From Tenggerimyces flavus (lineage in GTDB: Bacteria > Actinomycetota > Actinomycetes > Propionibacteriales > Actinopolymorphaceae): DNA of 64,000 nt. Of this stretch, positions 27,175 through 36,100 are shown piece after piece (the stretch's first letter is position 1; every line of letters starts with the position of its first letter). The notes under the pieces were generated by a model that was not told the origin of the DNA, ran no database searches, and saw nothing but the letters and a program-made list of their open reading frames with translations. The DNA lies in assembly GCF_016907715.1 (NCBI RefSeq), contig NZ_JAFBCM010000001.1, positions 5,642,001 to 5,706,000 of the forward strand, read 5' to 3'. A program made the position numbers and the translations under genes.

Positions 27175-28554
27175 TCAGTTGCCGGCCTTCTCCTCCACGT
27201 ACGCCCGCCAGCCCTTGAGGAAGGCGGCCGGAGTGGTGTCGAGCACCGTGCGGTACGCGGCCGTCCGAGCGGCCTCGGAGCTGGCGTCGTTCATCGCTCG
27301 GTAGAACGCGACCAGCTTCTGCTCGTTCCAATGGGCCGCGAGGTACTTGCAGGCCAGCCAGGCGGCCTCGTACGCCTCGTCCAGGCCGTCGGAGCTCGGG
27401 TCGAAGTCCTCCGTGCTCGGCAGCGCCTTGGGGGCACCGTTCTCGCGAACGTCGCGGAGCACCTCCTGCGCGACCACCGCTGTGGACAGGCCGGCGTCGC
27501 GGAAGCCGACGTAGTCCGCGAAGCCCTCGGACAGCCAGATCGGCATCCCCGTCACCGTCGCGTGCGTCGCGACGTGGGTGATCTCGTGCGTCAGCACCAC
27601 CAGCCGGCCGAGGTCGCCGACGTTGTCGAACGTGCTGGGGTTGACGACGATGTGGCTGGCAAGCTCGGGATGGGACCGTCCGACCGACGTCGTCACGGCG
27701 GCGACGGCGCTCTGGCTGCCCGCGTCGGTGCCGACGGTGCGTTCCATCTGGCCCTGGTTCTTCGGGACGACGACCACGACGTACTGGGCCCAGAACTCGC
27801 CCCACACGTTCGTCACGCGCGGCACCGCGCGGTCGGCGGCGGTGACGTACGGGCGCAGCCGGCTCTTCGACCCGGTGCCGAACACGAGGCTGCGCTTGCC
27901 GCGCAGCACGTTGATCTCGGCCTCGAGCCAGATCGGCTTGCTCCGCTTGGTCTCCTCGCCCTCACGGTCGCCGGCGAGGTAGAGCACGCCGTCGCGTTCG
28001 ACGAAGACGAGGCGCTGCTCGTACCGCCACGGCTCGGGATCGCTGCCCTTGAACGTGACCTCGACCTCGACGTCGGCGACCCACGCGGTGTCGCCGAGCT
28101 GCTTGCGGCGGGCGTGCGCCAGTGCGCCGACGTCCTCCTGGAGCTGGCCGAAGGTGTAGGCGGCGACGTCGAGCTTGGCGAGGTTGTCGTACGTACGCTC
28201 CGCCGTCTGCGCGAACGCCGCCCCCTCGGGGTCGATCGTCGCGAGGTAGGCGGCCTTGGTCTCGCTCGTCACCGCGGCGGCCTGGCGGGTCAGCAGCTCC
28301 TCGGCCTGCTCGACGCGGGTGGGGCGCGGCGCGCCAGCGCGGGAGCTGGTGGTGGGCTCCGGCGTGGGCGTGGTCGGGGTGACGCGGACGGGCGGTCGGT
28401 CTTCGGCGACGTAACCGCGTGCGTTCGCCGCGGACGGAACCGGCCCACCGCGCGCGGTGAAGAACCCGGCCACGACGGCGGCCACGACGAGCATGGCGAC
28501 CGCGAGCAGGAACCGCACCAGGACGGTCGGGCTCGACGGACGCACGGAAGGCAT
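27175..28554 (-). CDS. Membrane-anchored/secreted HExxH metallopeptidase
   Basis: This 459-aa protein has one N-terminal membrane segment (about residues 14-32), a Thr/Pro-rich linker (55-78), a domain of unknown type, and a gluzincin peptidase domain: HEITH (His323, Glu324, His327) followed by WLSEGFADYVG with the third ligand Glu343. It therefore resembles Peptidase_MA/M1-like zinc proteases acting outside the cell. It is transcribed toward the nucleoside hydrolase gene, with a 10-bp gap between stop codons. Target proteins are unknown. Confidence 0.82.
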   Translation of the reverse strand: MPSVRPSSPTVLVRFLLAVAMLVVAAVVAGFFTARGGPVPSAANARGYVAEDRPPVRVTPTTPTPEPTTSSRAGAPRPTRVEQAEELLTRQAAAVTSETKAAYLATIDPEGAAFAQTAERTYDNLAKLDVAAYTFGQLQEDVGALAHARRKQLGDTAWVADVEVEVTFKGSDPEPWRYEQRLVFVERDGVLYLAGDREGEETKRSKPIWLEAEINVLRGKRSLVFGTGSKSRLRPYVTAADRAVPRVTNVWGEFWAQYVVVVVPKNQGQMERTVGTDAGSQSAVAAVTTSVGRSHPELASHIVVNPSTFDNVGDLGRLVVLTHEITHVATHATVTGMPIWLSEGFADYVGFRDAGLSTAVVAQEVLRDVRENGAPKALPSTEDFDPSSDGLDEAYEAAWLACKYLAAHWNEQKLVAFYRAMNDASSEAARTAAYRTVLDTTPAAFLKGWRAYVEEKAGN

Positions 28555-28578
28555 CGTACGGAACGTGCGCCGACATGC

Positions 28579-28621
28579 CGAACGGCCCCGGTACCCGCGA
28601 GTAGCGGGCCGGGGCCGTTCG
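28579..28621 (-). terminator. Hairpin terminator downstream of the NlpC/P60 gene
   Basis: CGAACGGCCCCGG and CCGGGGCCGTTCG form a strong stem, extended by CCCGC/GCGGG around a short loop. It follows the stop of the minus-strand NlpC/P60 gene. Confidence 0.7.
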
Positions 28622-28640
28622 TTGAGGCTGGTGCTCGGGC

Positions 28641-29711
28641 TCAGCCCGGGCGGCCGTAGCCGTTGACCGGCATGTAGGACATCTTGATGTATGTCACGCT
28701 CTTGCCCGGGCGCGGTGCGTGCAGCACCATCCCGTTGCCGGCGTAGAGGCCCACGTGGCTGCGGCGACCGTAGAAGAACACCAGGTCGCCGACCTGCAGC
28801 TCGGACTTGGAGATCTTCGTCGACACCGCGTACTGGCTGCGGGAGGAGTGCGGCAGGTTGACGCCCGCGGCCTCCCAGGCCTTCAACGTGAGGCCGGAGC
28901 AGTCGACGCCGCTCATGCTCTCGCCACCGAAGACGTACGGAACGCCGATGTACCGCTTGGCCTCGGCGAACGCGATCGCGTTGCGACCGGAGCCCGGGGG
29001 CGGCGCCGGCGGGTCCTCGTCGGGTGCGGGGTCGCCCGGGTTGTCGCGGTCCTTGTCGCGGCTGGGGCGGCGCTCGCGCTCCTCGCGCTCTTCACGCTGC
29101 TTCTCGAGGCGCTCGCGCTCGTCGGCGGTCAGCTGCTTGAGCACGGCCTTCGATGCGGCCAGCCGGTCGTCGGCTTCCTTCATCTTGGCCGCGGCGCCCT
29201 CTTCCGCCTCCTTGAAGCGGCTGAGCTCCGCCCGCACGAGCGACTGGCGCTCGACGAGCCGCTTCTGCTCCACCTTCAGCTGGGTGAGCGTGTCACCCTG
29301 CTGGCCGGCGAAGGCCTGAGCGGTGGTCATGTGGGCGAGGAAGTCGTCGGGGTTCTTGGCGAGCAACAGCTGGACGGTCGTGTCCATGCCGCCAGTGCGG
29401 TAGTCGGCCGCGGCGAGCTGCCCGATGTGCCGGCGCAGCGCGGCGACCTTCTGCTGCTGACGCTTGGTGTCCGCCTTGAGCTTGTCCAACCGGCGACCGC
29501 TGGATTCCTTCTTGTCGGTCAGCTCGTTGGAGAGTTCCGCGGACTCCTCGGCCTTGTGCTCGAGCTCCTCGACCTGCTTGCGCACGTCTTCGAGCTTCTT
29601 CTGCGGGTCGGCGTACCCCACAGAGCCTGGGATGAGAACGGTGGCCGCGAGAAGTGCGGAACCAAAGGCAAGCAACGCACCTTTGGTGCGATGAGTCCGG
29701 CCAATTGGCAC
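28641..29711 (-). CDS. Secreted NlpC/P60 peptidoglycan endopeptidase
   Basis: This 356-aa RipA-like wall hydrolase has an N-terminal signal peptide (cleavage near Ala34), a long coiled coil (about 36-215, rich in EEL/KQQ heptads), a charged Arg/Asp/Pro linker (210-242) and a C-terminal NlpC/P60 domain with Cys271 in VDCSGL, His319 in SHVGLY and His331. It should cleave D-Glu-mDAP bonds outside the cell. Its leader carries a c-di-AMP riboswitch, linking expression to c-di-AMP level. The position resembles Rv2190c of mycobacteria. Confidence 0.92.
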   Translation of the reverse strand: MPIGRTHRTKGALLAFGSALLAATVLIPGSVGYADPQKKLEDVRKQVEELEHKAEESAELSNELTDKKESSGRRLDKLKADTKRQQQKVAALRRHIGQLAAADYRTGGMDTTVQLLLAKNPDDFLAHMTTAQAFAGQQGDTLTQLKVEQKRLVERQSLVRAELSRFKEAEEGAAAKMKEADDRLAASKAVLKQLTADERERLEKQREEREERERRPSRDKDRDNPGDPAPDEDPPAPPPGSGRNAIAFAEAKRYIGVPYVFGGESMSGVDCSGLTLKAWEAAGVNLPHSSRSQYAVSTKISKSELQVGDLVFFYGRRSHVGLYAGNGMVLHAPRPGKSVTYIKMSYMPVNGYGRPG

Positions 29712-29727
29712 GGGAGGTGGTTCCTTC

Positions 29728-29893
29728 CTTCCTCAGACGCCTACCGGGTGAGCTGACGGGTTCGGGCCGGGAAGTTTGCCCTACGTCACCGTCGCGGTCT
29801 GACTTCTCCGCGCCGGCTCCGATTCACCCCAAGTGCGTGGTTCCCCGGTTCTCTAGCCGGATGGCTTCCGGCCTTCGACTCAGCGAGGTACCT
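29728..29893 (-). promoter_or_regulatory. c-di-AMP riboswitch (ydaO/yuaA leader)
   Basis: Read on the minus strand, the leader contains the conserved ydaO blocks in order: GCTGAGTCGAAGG, CCGGGGAACC, GGGGTGAATC, GTAGGGCAAACTTCC, GGCCCGAACCCGTCAGCTC and ACCCGGTAGGCGTC, ending 16 bases before the NlpC/P60 start with a GGAAGGAAGGA tail. These are the diagnostic conserved stretches of c-di-AMP-binding RNA, known in actinobacteria upstream of wall-hydrolase genes. Ligand binding usually turns such genes off. Exact folding ends are approximate. Confidence 0.9.
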
Positions 29894-29937
29894 GCGTCGG
29901 CCCTACGGCCGACCGTGGAACAAGTACCTGGCGGGGG

Positions 29938-29966
29938 ACTCTAGTGACCATTTCGTGATCCTTCAA
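29938..29966 (-). promoter_or_regulatory. Promoter for riboswitch-controlled NlpC/P60 gene
   Basis: On the minus strand a TTGAAG -35 (29961-29966) is followed after exactly 17 bp by TAGAGT (29938-29943), a good SigA-like -10. Transcription would begin about 40 bp before the riboswitch core. Between them lies a GTCGGCC/GGCCGAC hairpin. Confidence 0.7.
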
Positions 29967-30167
29967 ATCCCCGTTGGCGTGTTGTGTCGTTCTGGGGAAG
30001 AAAACCGTCCATCACGTTCCGTGTCAAGTTGGCTACGCAGTGTCAGATAACGTGTCGCGCCGTCCCGCGATGCGGGTTCTGCTTCCTCCTGGCGGGACGC
30101 CTCTTGGACTGGCGTTGCGCAGGTCAGAGCCTGGTCGATCACGCTCCGCAACTGTCTTTGGGGCTCG

Positions 30168-30404
30168 TTAGGCGCCGCGCCTGAGGGCGGGCTTTTGGCT
30201 CACCTGGGCGGGCACGCGAGGCCGAATCTCGATGCTGGCATGGCGCAACGGCGGCACCAGGCCGGAATCGGCCAACACCTGCAAAGCCGCCCTGTCGGCA
30301 TCGTCGAGGTCGAGCTCACTCGGCGGGGCGCCCAGCAGGACGGCGACCACACAGTCGCCGCACGCGAGGCCCCGGACCTCGCAGCTGTCACAGTCGATCC
30401 GCAT
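30168..30404 (-). CDS. Small conserved Cys-containing protein
   Basis: This 78-aa protein begins MRIDCDSCEVRGLACGDCVV, with two CxxC pairs (a zinc-site pattern), followed by ELDLDDADRAALQVLADSGLVPPLRH. This form is conserved in actinobacteria as a small hypothetical next to the NlpC/P60 gene. The ATG at 30404 was chosen with GGAG upstream; an ATG four codons earlier is possible. The long open frame running further upstream is only the tandem repeat. Function is unknown. Confidence 0.78.
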   Translation of the reverse strand: MRIDCDSCEVRGLACGDCVVAVLLGAPPSELDLDDADRAALQVLADSGLVPPLRHASIEIRPRVPAQVSQKPALRRGA

Positions 30405-30581
30405 CTTCCACTCCATCCGGTCTGCGCCCTGCCAAGGGGGAAGTAGGCGGCTGGGCGATCCGCTCCGCACGTTAGACGGGCCCACCGACAACCCCTTGAC
30501 AACGCCCGCGGCGACCTGCTTCGGCCCGTGGCTGGGGTGCGGGGATGGTGGCCAAGTCGGGGAGGGTGGCCAGGCCGCGGT

Positions 30582-30987
30582 GGGCGGGCCGACATGGGCG
30601 GGCCGACATGGGCGGGCCGACATGGGCGGGCCGACATGGGCGGGCCGACATGGGCGGGCCGACATGGGCGGGCCGACATGGGCGGGCCGACATGGGCGGG
30701 CCGACATGGGCGGGCCGACATGGGCGGGCCGACATGGGCGGGCCGACATGGGCGGGCCGACATGGGCGGGCCGACATGGGCGGGCCGACATGGGCGGGCC
30801 GACATGGGCGGGCCGACATGGGCGGGCCGACATGGGCGGGCCGACATGGGCGGGCCGACATGGGCGGGCCGACATGGGCGGGCCGACATGGGCGGGCCGA
30901 CATGGGCGGGCCGACATGGGCGGGCCGACATGGGCGGGCCGACATGGGCGGGCCGACATGGGCGGGCCGACATGGGCGGGCCGACAT
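30582..30987. repeat. 29 identical tandem copies of a 14-bp unit
   Basis: The unit GGGCGGGCCGACAT repeats 29 times without a single difference, followed by a partial GGGCG. Because 14 is not a multiple of three, the array is open in several frames on both strands. The perfect identity argues for recent expansion or active homogenisation. No unit-like sequence is seen elsewhere in the window. Confidence 0.97.
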
Positions 30988-31138
30988 GGGCGAAGGGCTG
31001 GCGGGGTCGCATGCCTGCGACGTGACCGGCATGGCGCGTCGGCGTCGAGGAGATGTTGGCGGCGCCGCTGAACGGGATGACTCCCCGAATGGGAGCGGGA
31101 ACTGCCAGCGGGCAAATGGCCTGCGAGGGCAGAGAAGA

Positions 31139-31190
31139 ATGAGCGTGGAGACTTTTGGTCGCTATAGCGACCAAAAGTCTCCACGTTCAT
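31139..31190. repeat. 52-bp palindrome (family D)
   Basis: A perfect 42-bp palindrome (31144-31185) is centred on GGTCGCTATAGCGACC and flanked by ATGA/TTCAT that extend it to 26-bp arms with one G-T mismatch. A degraded relative sits at 53170-53208. Confidence 0.9.
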
Positions 31191-31301
31191 GGGGAGGTGG
31201 CAGGCGGTCGCTGTTGGGTAAGTCGGTGGTGTTGGCGGATGGGCACCGATGCCGCTTTACCTGGCGAGTGGGTGCTCTACGCGGGGTGTATCCCACGTAG
31301 A

Positions 31302-31337
31302 GCGGCAAATGATCATGTAAACATGATCATTTGCCGC
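31302..31337. repeat. 36-bp palindrome with TGATCATGT core
   Basis: The arms GCGGCAAATGATCATGT (31302-31318) and its reverse complement (31321-31337) flank AA. The TGATCATGT piece is shared with the family C arms at 36681 and 53252. Confidence 0.88.
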
Positions 31338-31442
31338 CACCCGGGAGCCACCGGAGAGCCCATCCAGGAGCTCCTGGGGCGGCCTGCTCGTCAGGCACGC
31401 CGAGACGCCACTGCGTCGCTTCAGCGAGGTTCGTCACAGGCG

Positions 31443-32747
31443 CTAGTGGCTGAGGGCGCGCACGAGGGCTGTGGCGGCGACGGGGCGGGCTCCGGCGCGG
31501 CGGACGCCGTCCGCTACTTCGCGGTCGCTCGACACCACCACCACGGGGCGGCCGGGCGGCTCGGCAGCCACCAGGCGGCGGATCACCTCGTCCGCCGTCA
31601 CGCCGGCGGGGCTGAAGCGCACCCGGACGCCGCGGGGCACCGCCACCGCGGGCGTCACGTCGAGCTTCGCCCCGTCGAACACGCAGGTGATCTCCGCCCC
31701 CGTACGCCCCGCCAGACCGCCCAGTCCCGTCACCAACCGGGACCGCTGCGTCTCCAGCGTCAGCGTCGGCCAGGCCGTCTTCGTGACGTTGTAGCCATCG
31801 ACCACCAGATGCACCTGCGGCAGCCCCAACAACGTCTCCAGCGACGCCGCGTCCTCCGGCCCAGCAGCCGCCGCGCCGGACGACGCCGGCGAATGGGCGG
31901 CCACCGTGTCCGCCGGGCGTGTCGTGACCGGCGGGAGTGCCAGTTCGCGCCGCAAACCCTGGGCCGCGTCCACGAGCGTGTCCATCAGCAGCCGCAGCCG
32001 CGCGGACGCCACGTCCCGCCCCTCGCGCGCCGACCGGCGTGCCGTCTCGAGCGACGACTCAACGTCGGTCAGGCGGGAACGGATCCGCCGCAGCTCGGAG
32101 TCGGCCCGCGCCGAGTCCGACGTGGCCTGGTCACGGATCTCCGCCGCCAGTTCCGCCTGCTTCGCGGCTTCCTTCTCCGCCAAGGAAGCCCGATCCCGCG
32201 CCTGCTTCAACGTCTTGCGCAGCGTCGCGTTCTCCTCCTTGAGCGAAGCCAGCTCGCCTCGCAGCCGGTCCCGGTCCGCCCGCGCCTCCGTTCGCGCCGC
32301 CGACACCTGCTCGCGCAGCCGCGCCACGGTCTCCGCCTCAGCGCCGCTCGTCTGAGCCAAAGCCTCGCGTTCGAGATGGTCCGCGACGTCGTCGACGATC
32401 TTCGCCCAACCCACTGGCCGCAGCAGGAAGGCCGCGGCGGCCACGTCCAACGGGTCGGCGGCGGGCGGTGCCTGGCCGTGGCCGACGGCTTCGGCGAGGT
32501 CGGGTACGGCGGAACGGATCCGCTCGGACACCCGCTGCCGGAACACGATGTCGCTCTCCAGAGCCGCCGCCAGCGGCGTCGCCGCCAATCGGGCCCGCCG
32601 CCCGGGGGCAAAACGCGCGAAGGGTCGCAGAGTCGACGGCACCTCGTCCGCGGCCAGCTCGCCGAGCGTGTCCGAGGCGAGCGCGACCACTCGTTGCCGT
32701 ACCGGCTCCGGTAGCGGCCCCTTGAGCGCCTCGGGGGTTTCGGTCAC
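31443..32747 (-). CDS. NYN-domain (PIN-like) putative ribonuclease with coiled coil
   Basis: This 434-aa protein has an N-terminal helical domain, a long coiled coil (about residues 125-260; LRGELASLKEENATLRKTLKQ) and a C-terminal NYN domain starting VHLVVDGYNVTKTAWP with the acidic FDGAK and VVVSSDREVAD motifs. NYN/YacP-like domains are predicted RNases. It overlaps by 4 bp with a small zinc-ribbon gene upstream. The pair (zinc ribbon and NYN) is a plausible RNA-handling unit, which is inference. Confidence 0.85.
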   Translation of the reverse strand: MTETPEALKGPLPEPVRQRVVALASDTLGELAADEVPSTLRPFARFAPGRRARLAATPLAAALESDIVFRQRVSERIRSAVPDLAEAVGHGQAPPAADPLDVAAAAFLLRPVGWAKIVDDVADHLEREALAQTSGAEAETVARLREQVSAARTEARADRDRLRGELASLKEENATLRKTLKQARDRASLAEKEAAKQAELAAEIRDQATSDSARADSELRRIRSRLTDVESSLETARRSAREGRDVASARLRLLMDTLVDAAQGLRRELALPPVTTRPADTVAAHSPASSGAAAAGPEDAASLETLLGLPQVHLVVDGYNVTKTAWPTLTLETQRSRLVTGLGGLAGRTGAEITCVFDGAKLDVTPAVAVPRGVRVRFSPAGVTADEVIRRLVAAEPPGRPVVVVSSDREVADGVRRAGARPVAATALVRALSH

Positions 32748-33004
32748 CTGCGGTCAGACTCCTCCACGACGGCCGCGTCCGGTCGGGGAACGAGGACCAC
32801 CGAGTTCACCGAGCCACACCAACGACACCGCACCTGCTCGATCGACCCGGCGAGCTGCTCGGTCTCTTCCACACTGGTATCTCCCCCGAGATCGACATGC
32901 CAGAACTCCCGCGTCCGGGCGGACCGAATCACGTCGAAGCGCGTGAGATTGCCGCACGTGGTGCAGCGCCACCGGGTGGTGGCGGACGGTACGGGCACGA
33001 CCAC
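32744..33004 (-). CDS. Small zinc-ribbon protein
   Basis: This 86-aa protein has two CxxC knuckles, CTTCGNLTRFDV near residue 14 and CRWCGSVNSV near residue 60, as in a zinc ribbon. It starts at GTG or ATG 33004 and its stop overlaps the NYN gene start (ATGA). The acidic middle (DLGGDTSVEETEQL) separates the knuckles. The role is probably nucleic-acid or protein binding; no named family is recognised. Confidence 0.75.
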   Translation of the reverse strand: MVVPVPSATTRWRCTTCGNLTRFDVIRSARTREFWHVDLGGDTSVEETEQLAGSIEQVRCRWCGSVNSVVLVPRPDAAVVEESDRR

Positions 33005-33100
33005 GGCACGCTCCTCTCGACCTGCTGCGAGGGTAACGACCGGGCGGCCAATAAGCCCGTGGATACCGCCGCGACGAGCCAGAAGGGCGTGGTGTAGAGG

Positions 33101-36100
33101 TCAGCGCACGTCCAGCATGACCTCCAAGGCCTGCCCGGCCGTCAGAGTCACCGGCGCCGTCAGCTTCACCACGACCTGGGTGCCGTCCACCGCAAGATCG
33201 GCGACGCCGACCGACTTGCCCGCCAGCCGAACGGTCGCTTTCTTCGCCGGACGGGCGGTCTCGAACGCGAGCTCGGTCAGCCGCAGCCGCCCGTACCGCA
33301 GCTCCAGCCGCCCCGTCTGTGTAGTCGGCACCCGCCGCTGCGAGTACGAGCCCCAGCCCTCCGCGACCGTGAAGGCCGCCCGGAACGCCTCCGGCGTGAG
33401 CTTGGGCGCGAACCCCAGCCGCCCGCGCGGCCCGTGGTACGAGTAGCCGCACACCGCCAGGTACACCGCGTGGCTCATCATCGCCCGCGCGTAGTGGTCG
33501 CTGCACTCGATCTCGTTGTACGGGTTGCGCAATGCCGCGTCGTACCGCTCGTACACCGCCCGCGTCAGCGCCAGCCCCTCCGCCACCAGGCCTTCATGGA
33601 TCAGGTGCGCGGCGACCTGGTACTCCTGCCCGGTCCACACCTCGTTGAAGTAGCCGACCAGCACCGGATCGCCCGCGCCGGACGCCTCGTCGTCACCGCC
33701 GTACGGCCAGGTGCACATCAGCAGCCCGGCCTCGCCCTGCACCGCGAACCACCGGCCCGTATGGATGTCGATGCTCTCTCGATAGCCCTCGTGGTCGGAC
33801 TGGAAGTTGTTCCGGTAGATCGTGCTGAGCGCCGAGCTCGTCTTGTCCGCCGGGAAGATCCGCGGCAGGTCGAGCTGCCGCGCGTACAGCTCGCCGAAGA
33901 GCTGGTCGGCGAAGCAGCCGCGGTTGGAGTTCGTCGCGGACGCGTGAGCGGGATCGATGAGCTGCTCGAAGTAGCCGTACTGGGAGTTCCACAGCTTCTG
34001 CGAGATCAGCGCCGAGCCCTTCTCGGCCAACGCGGTGTAGCGCGCGGCGTCGGCAGCGTCGCCGTACTCCCCCGCCATCGCCGCCCCGGCGCGCAGCGCG
34101 GCGACGTACAGCCCACCCAGCCAGGGAATCTCGCCGTACCAGTCCTGGTCGAGCGTGTTGTGCTGGCGGCCCTCCACGATGCCGTCCGGCGTGCCGCCGT
34201 CGGGCGTCGCGTCGTCGCGAACGAGCAGCTCGAGCGCCTTCTTCGCGCGCGGCCACACGCTGCGAAGGAACGAGTCGTCCGGCGACATCAGGTGCTCGCG
34301 GTACGTACGCAGCAGGATGCCCGCCTGCCCGTCGTGCGCCACCGCGCCGGGCCAGAACTCGCCGCGGAACCCGACCGCGCCGTTCTCGTCCAGTGCCACG
34401 CCGAGGTCCTGCAGGTCGCGAACAGTGCGCTCCAGCTCGGGGAACAGGCGCGAGACCGACTGCGCGTAGTTCCACACGTGCGTGCAGGTGCCGACGCAGC
34501 AGTACTCCCCTTCCTCGCCGTAGAAACGGCCGTCGGAGAAGCGGAAGACGGTCGTCGTCGCGAGCGTCGAGGCGGGCGCGAACGTACGTTCCAGGAACCA
34601 GTGCGGCAACGTCGAGTCGTCGTACCAGGTCTTCACCCAGCTGCGCGTCGCCTTGTCCAGCTGGCCGAGTCGGCTGCCGATCTCGGCGACGACGGCGCGC
34701 GCGGCCGGGAAGCGCGTGGAGTAGTGGTTGCGGGCCGGCTGCGGGCCCTTGATCCAGTGGTAGAGCGCCTCGCGGAGCCTCGGGTAGTACCAGCTCACGA
34801 CGAAGCGCACCGTGGTCTGCTGGCCCGGCGCGAGCCGTGCTTTCACGCGGACGGCGCCGGTCTGCGTGCGTTCGGACGCGTCGACGTCCGTGGGTGCGGC
34901 GGCGGAGTCGAAGATGTCGTCGAGCGTGCCGGCCTTGGCGAGCGACGGGTGCGTGGTGGCGCGAGAATCCAACGCCGCAAGGGCAAACGTGCCGTGGTCG
35001 TGCAGCTCGTCGAGCGGCCGTACGTCGGGCTTGTCGGTGAACACGATGTAGTCGCAGTTCACGTGACCCCAGCCGCCGGTGTGCGCGTCGACGAGCTCGA
35101 GGTGCGCGGTCTTGCCCTCGTACTTGTGCACGTCGAGCACGCGCGTCGCGAGCGGTTCGGCGTCCGCACCAGCGGCGCTGGCGACGACCTCGCCGTCGAC
35201 GACGACGTTCACGCAGGTCTGGCCGGCCCAGTGCCCGCCGCCGACGCCGGCGGTGATGTAGCGGCGTTCGACCGTGAACGGGCGGCTGATCAGCTTGCCG
35301 ACCAGCGAGTCGGCGAAGCCTGCGTCGCCCGCCCAGAACGCGTGCGACGTGACGAACCTGGTGCCGTGCACGTGCAGGTCGCCGAACCGCTTGAAGTAGT
35401 CCGGCACCTCGTCCTTCGTGACCGGCCGCGTGCCGAACGCGTCGCCCTCGACCGTCCAGCCCTCATGGGTGTCGCGTTCGAAGTCCTCGAACACGATCTC
35501 GGGACGGGGATCGCCGCCGATCTCACCCGGTTTGGTGGTGAACTCGACACCGCGCGCGGTGCCGTTCTGGAACGTGCCGGCACGCAGGATCGTGGGCTGC
35601 TCGTTGCGCGACTCGAGGCTGATCGGGTTCTCGCTCCAGCCCGCGAGCGCGATGTCGATCGGCGCGGTGCTGGTGTTCTTGACCGTGTAGGCGAGGACGG
35701 TCGCCGGGTAGGAGGAGTCGTCGGCCTTGGTCGGGGCGAACGGTGAGTACGCGTCGAGGCTGACCTCGACGTCTGCCTCCTTGTAGGTGACGTTCGCCAG
35801 CGGGTACGGGCCGCGGAACGTGATGTCGTCGAAGCCGTCCTTGTCGAGCGACCTGGTCTTCGTGCCGTCCGTTGTGGTCGTTCGCAGCGCGAAGCCGTGC
35901 TTGAACGGGGACTGCTGCTGGAACGGTGTCCGGTAGGCGCCGCCCTCGAAGAACGAGGCGGTGACGTTCACCGGTGTGAAGACGTCCCAGAGCCAGAGCT
36001 TGCCGTCGCCGCCGAGGTAGAGGCGGCCGGCGGCGACTCCGCCGACGGGCATGCCGATGTACTTCAGGTCTTCGCCTGTGTACGTGGTCGGGGTGCCGCG

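Larger units (their letters stand above)
30405..31442. other. Non-coding region with tandem repeat and palindromes
   Basis: About 1 kb without a credible gene lies between two minus-strand genes. It holds the 29-unit minisatellite (30582-30987), a 52-bp palindrome (31139-31190), an imperfect CTCTACG/CGTAGAG hairpin (31275-31301) and a 36-bp palindrome (31302-31337). Long open frames here follow the repeat and are not genes. Confidence 0.75.

Noticed and set aside
30582..30987. CRISPR array
   Set aside because: Units are directly adjacent with no spacers and are only 14 bp.
30545..31300. Repetitive open frames with GRADMGGPTWA-type repeats
   Set aside because: They are the translation of the 14-bp tandem array, open in several frames on both strands. 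No ribosome site or non-repeat domain supports a protein.
31155..32714. A 519-codon open frame on the plus strand
   Set aside because: It is antisense to the NYN gene, which has a clear DGYN motif and coiled coil.
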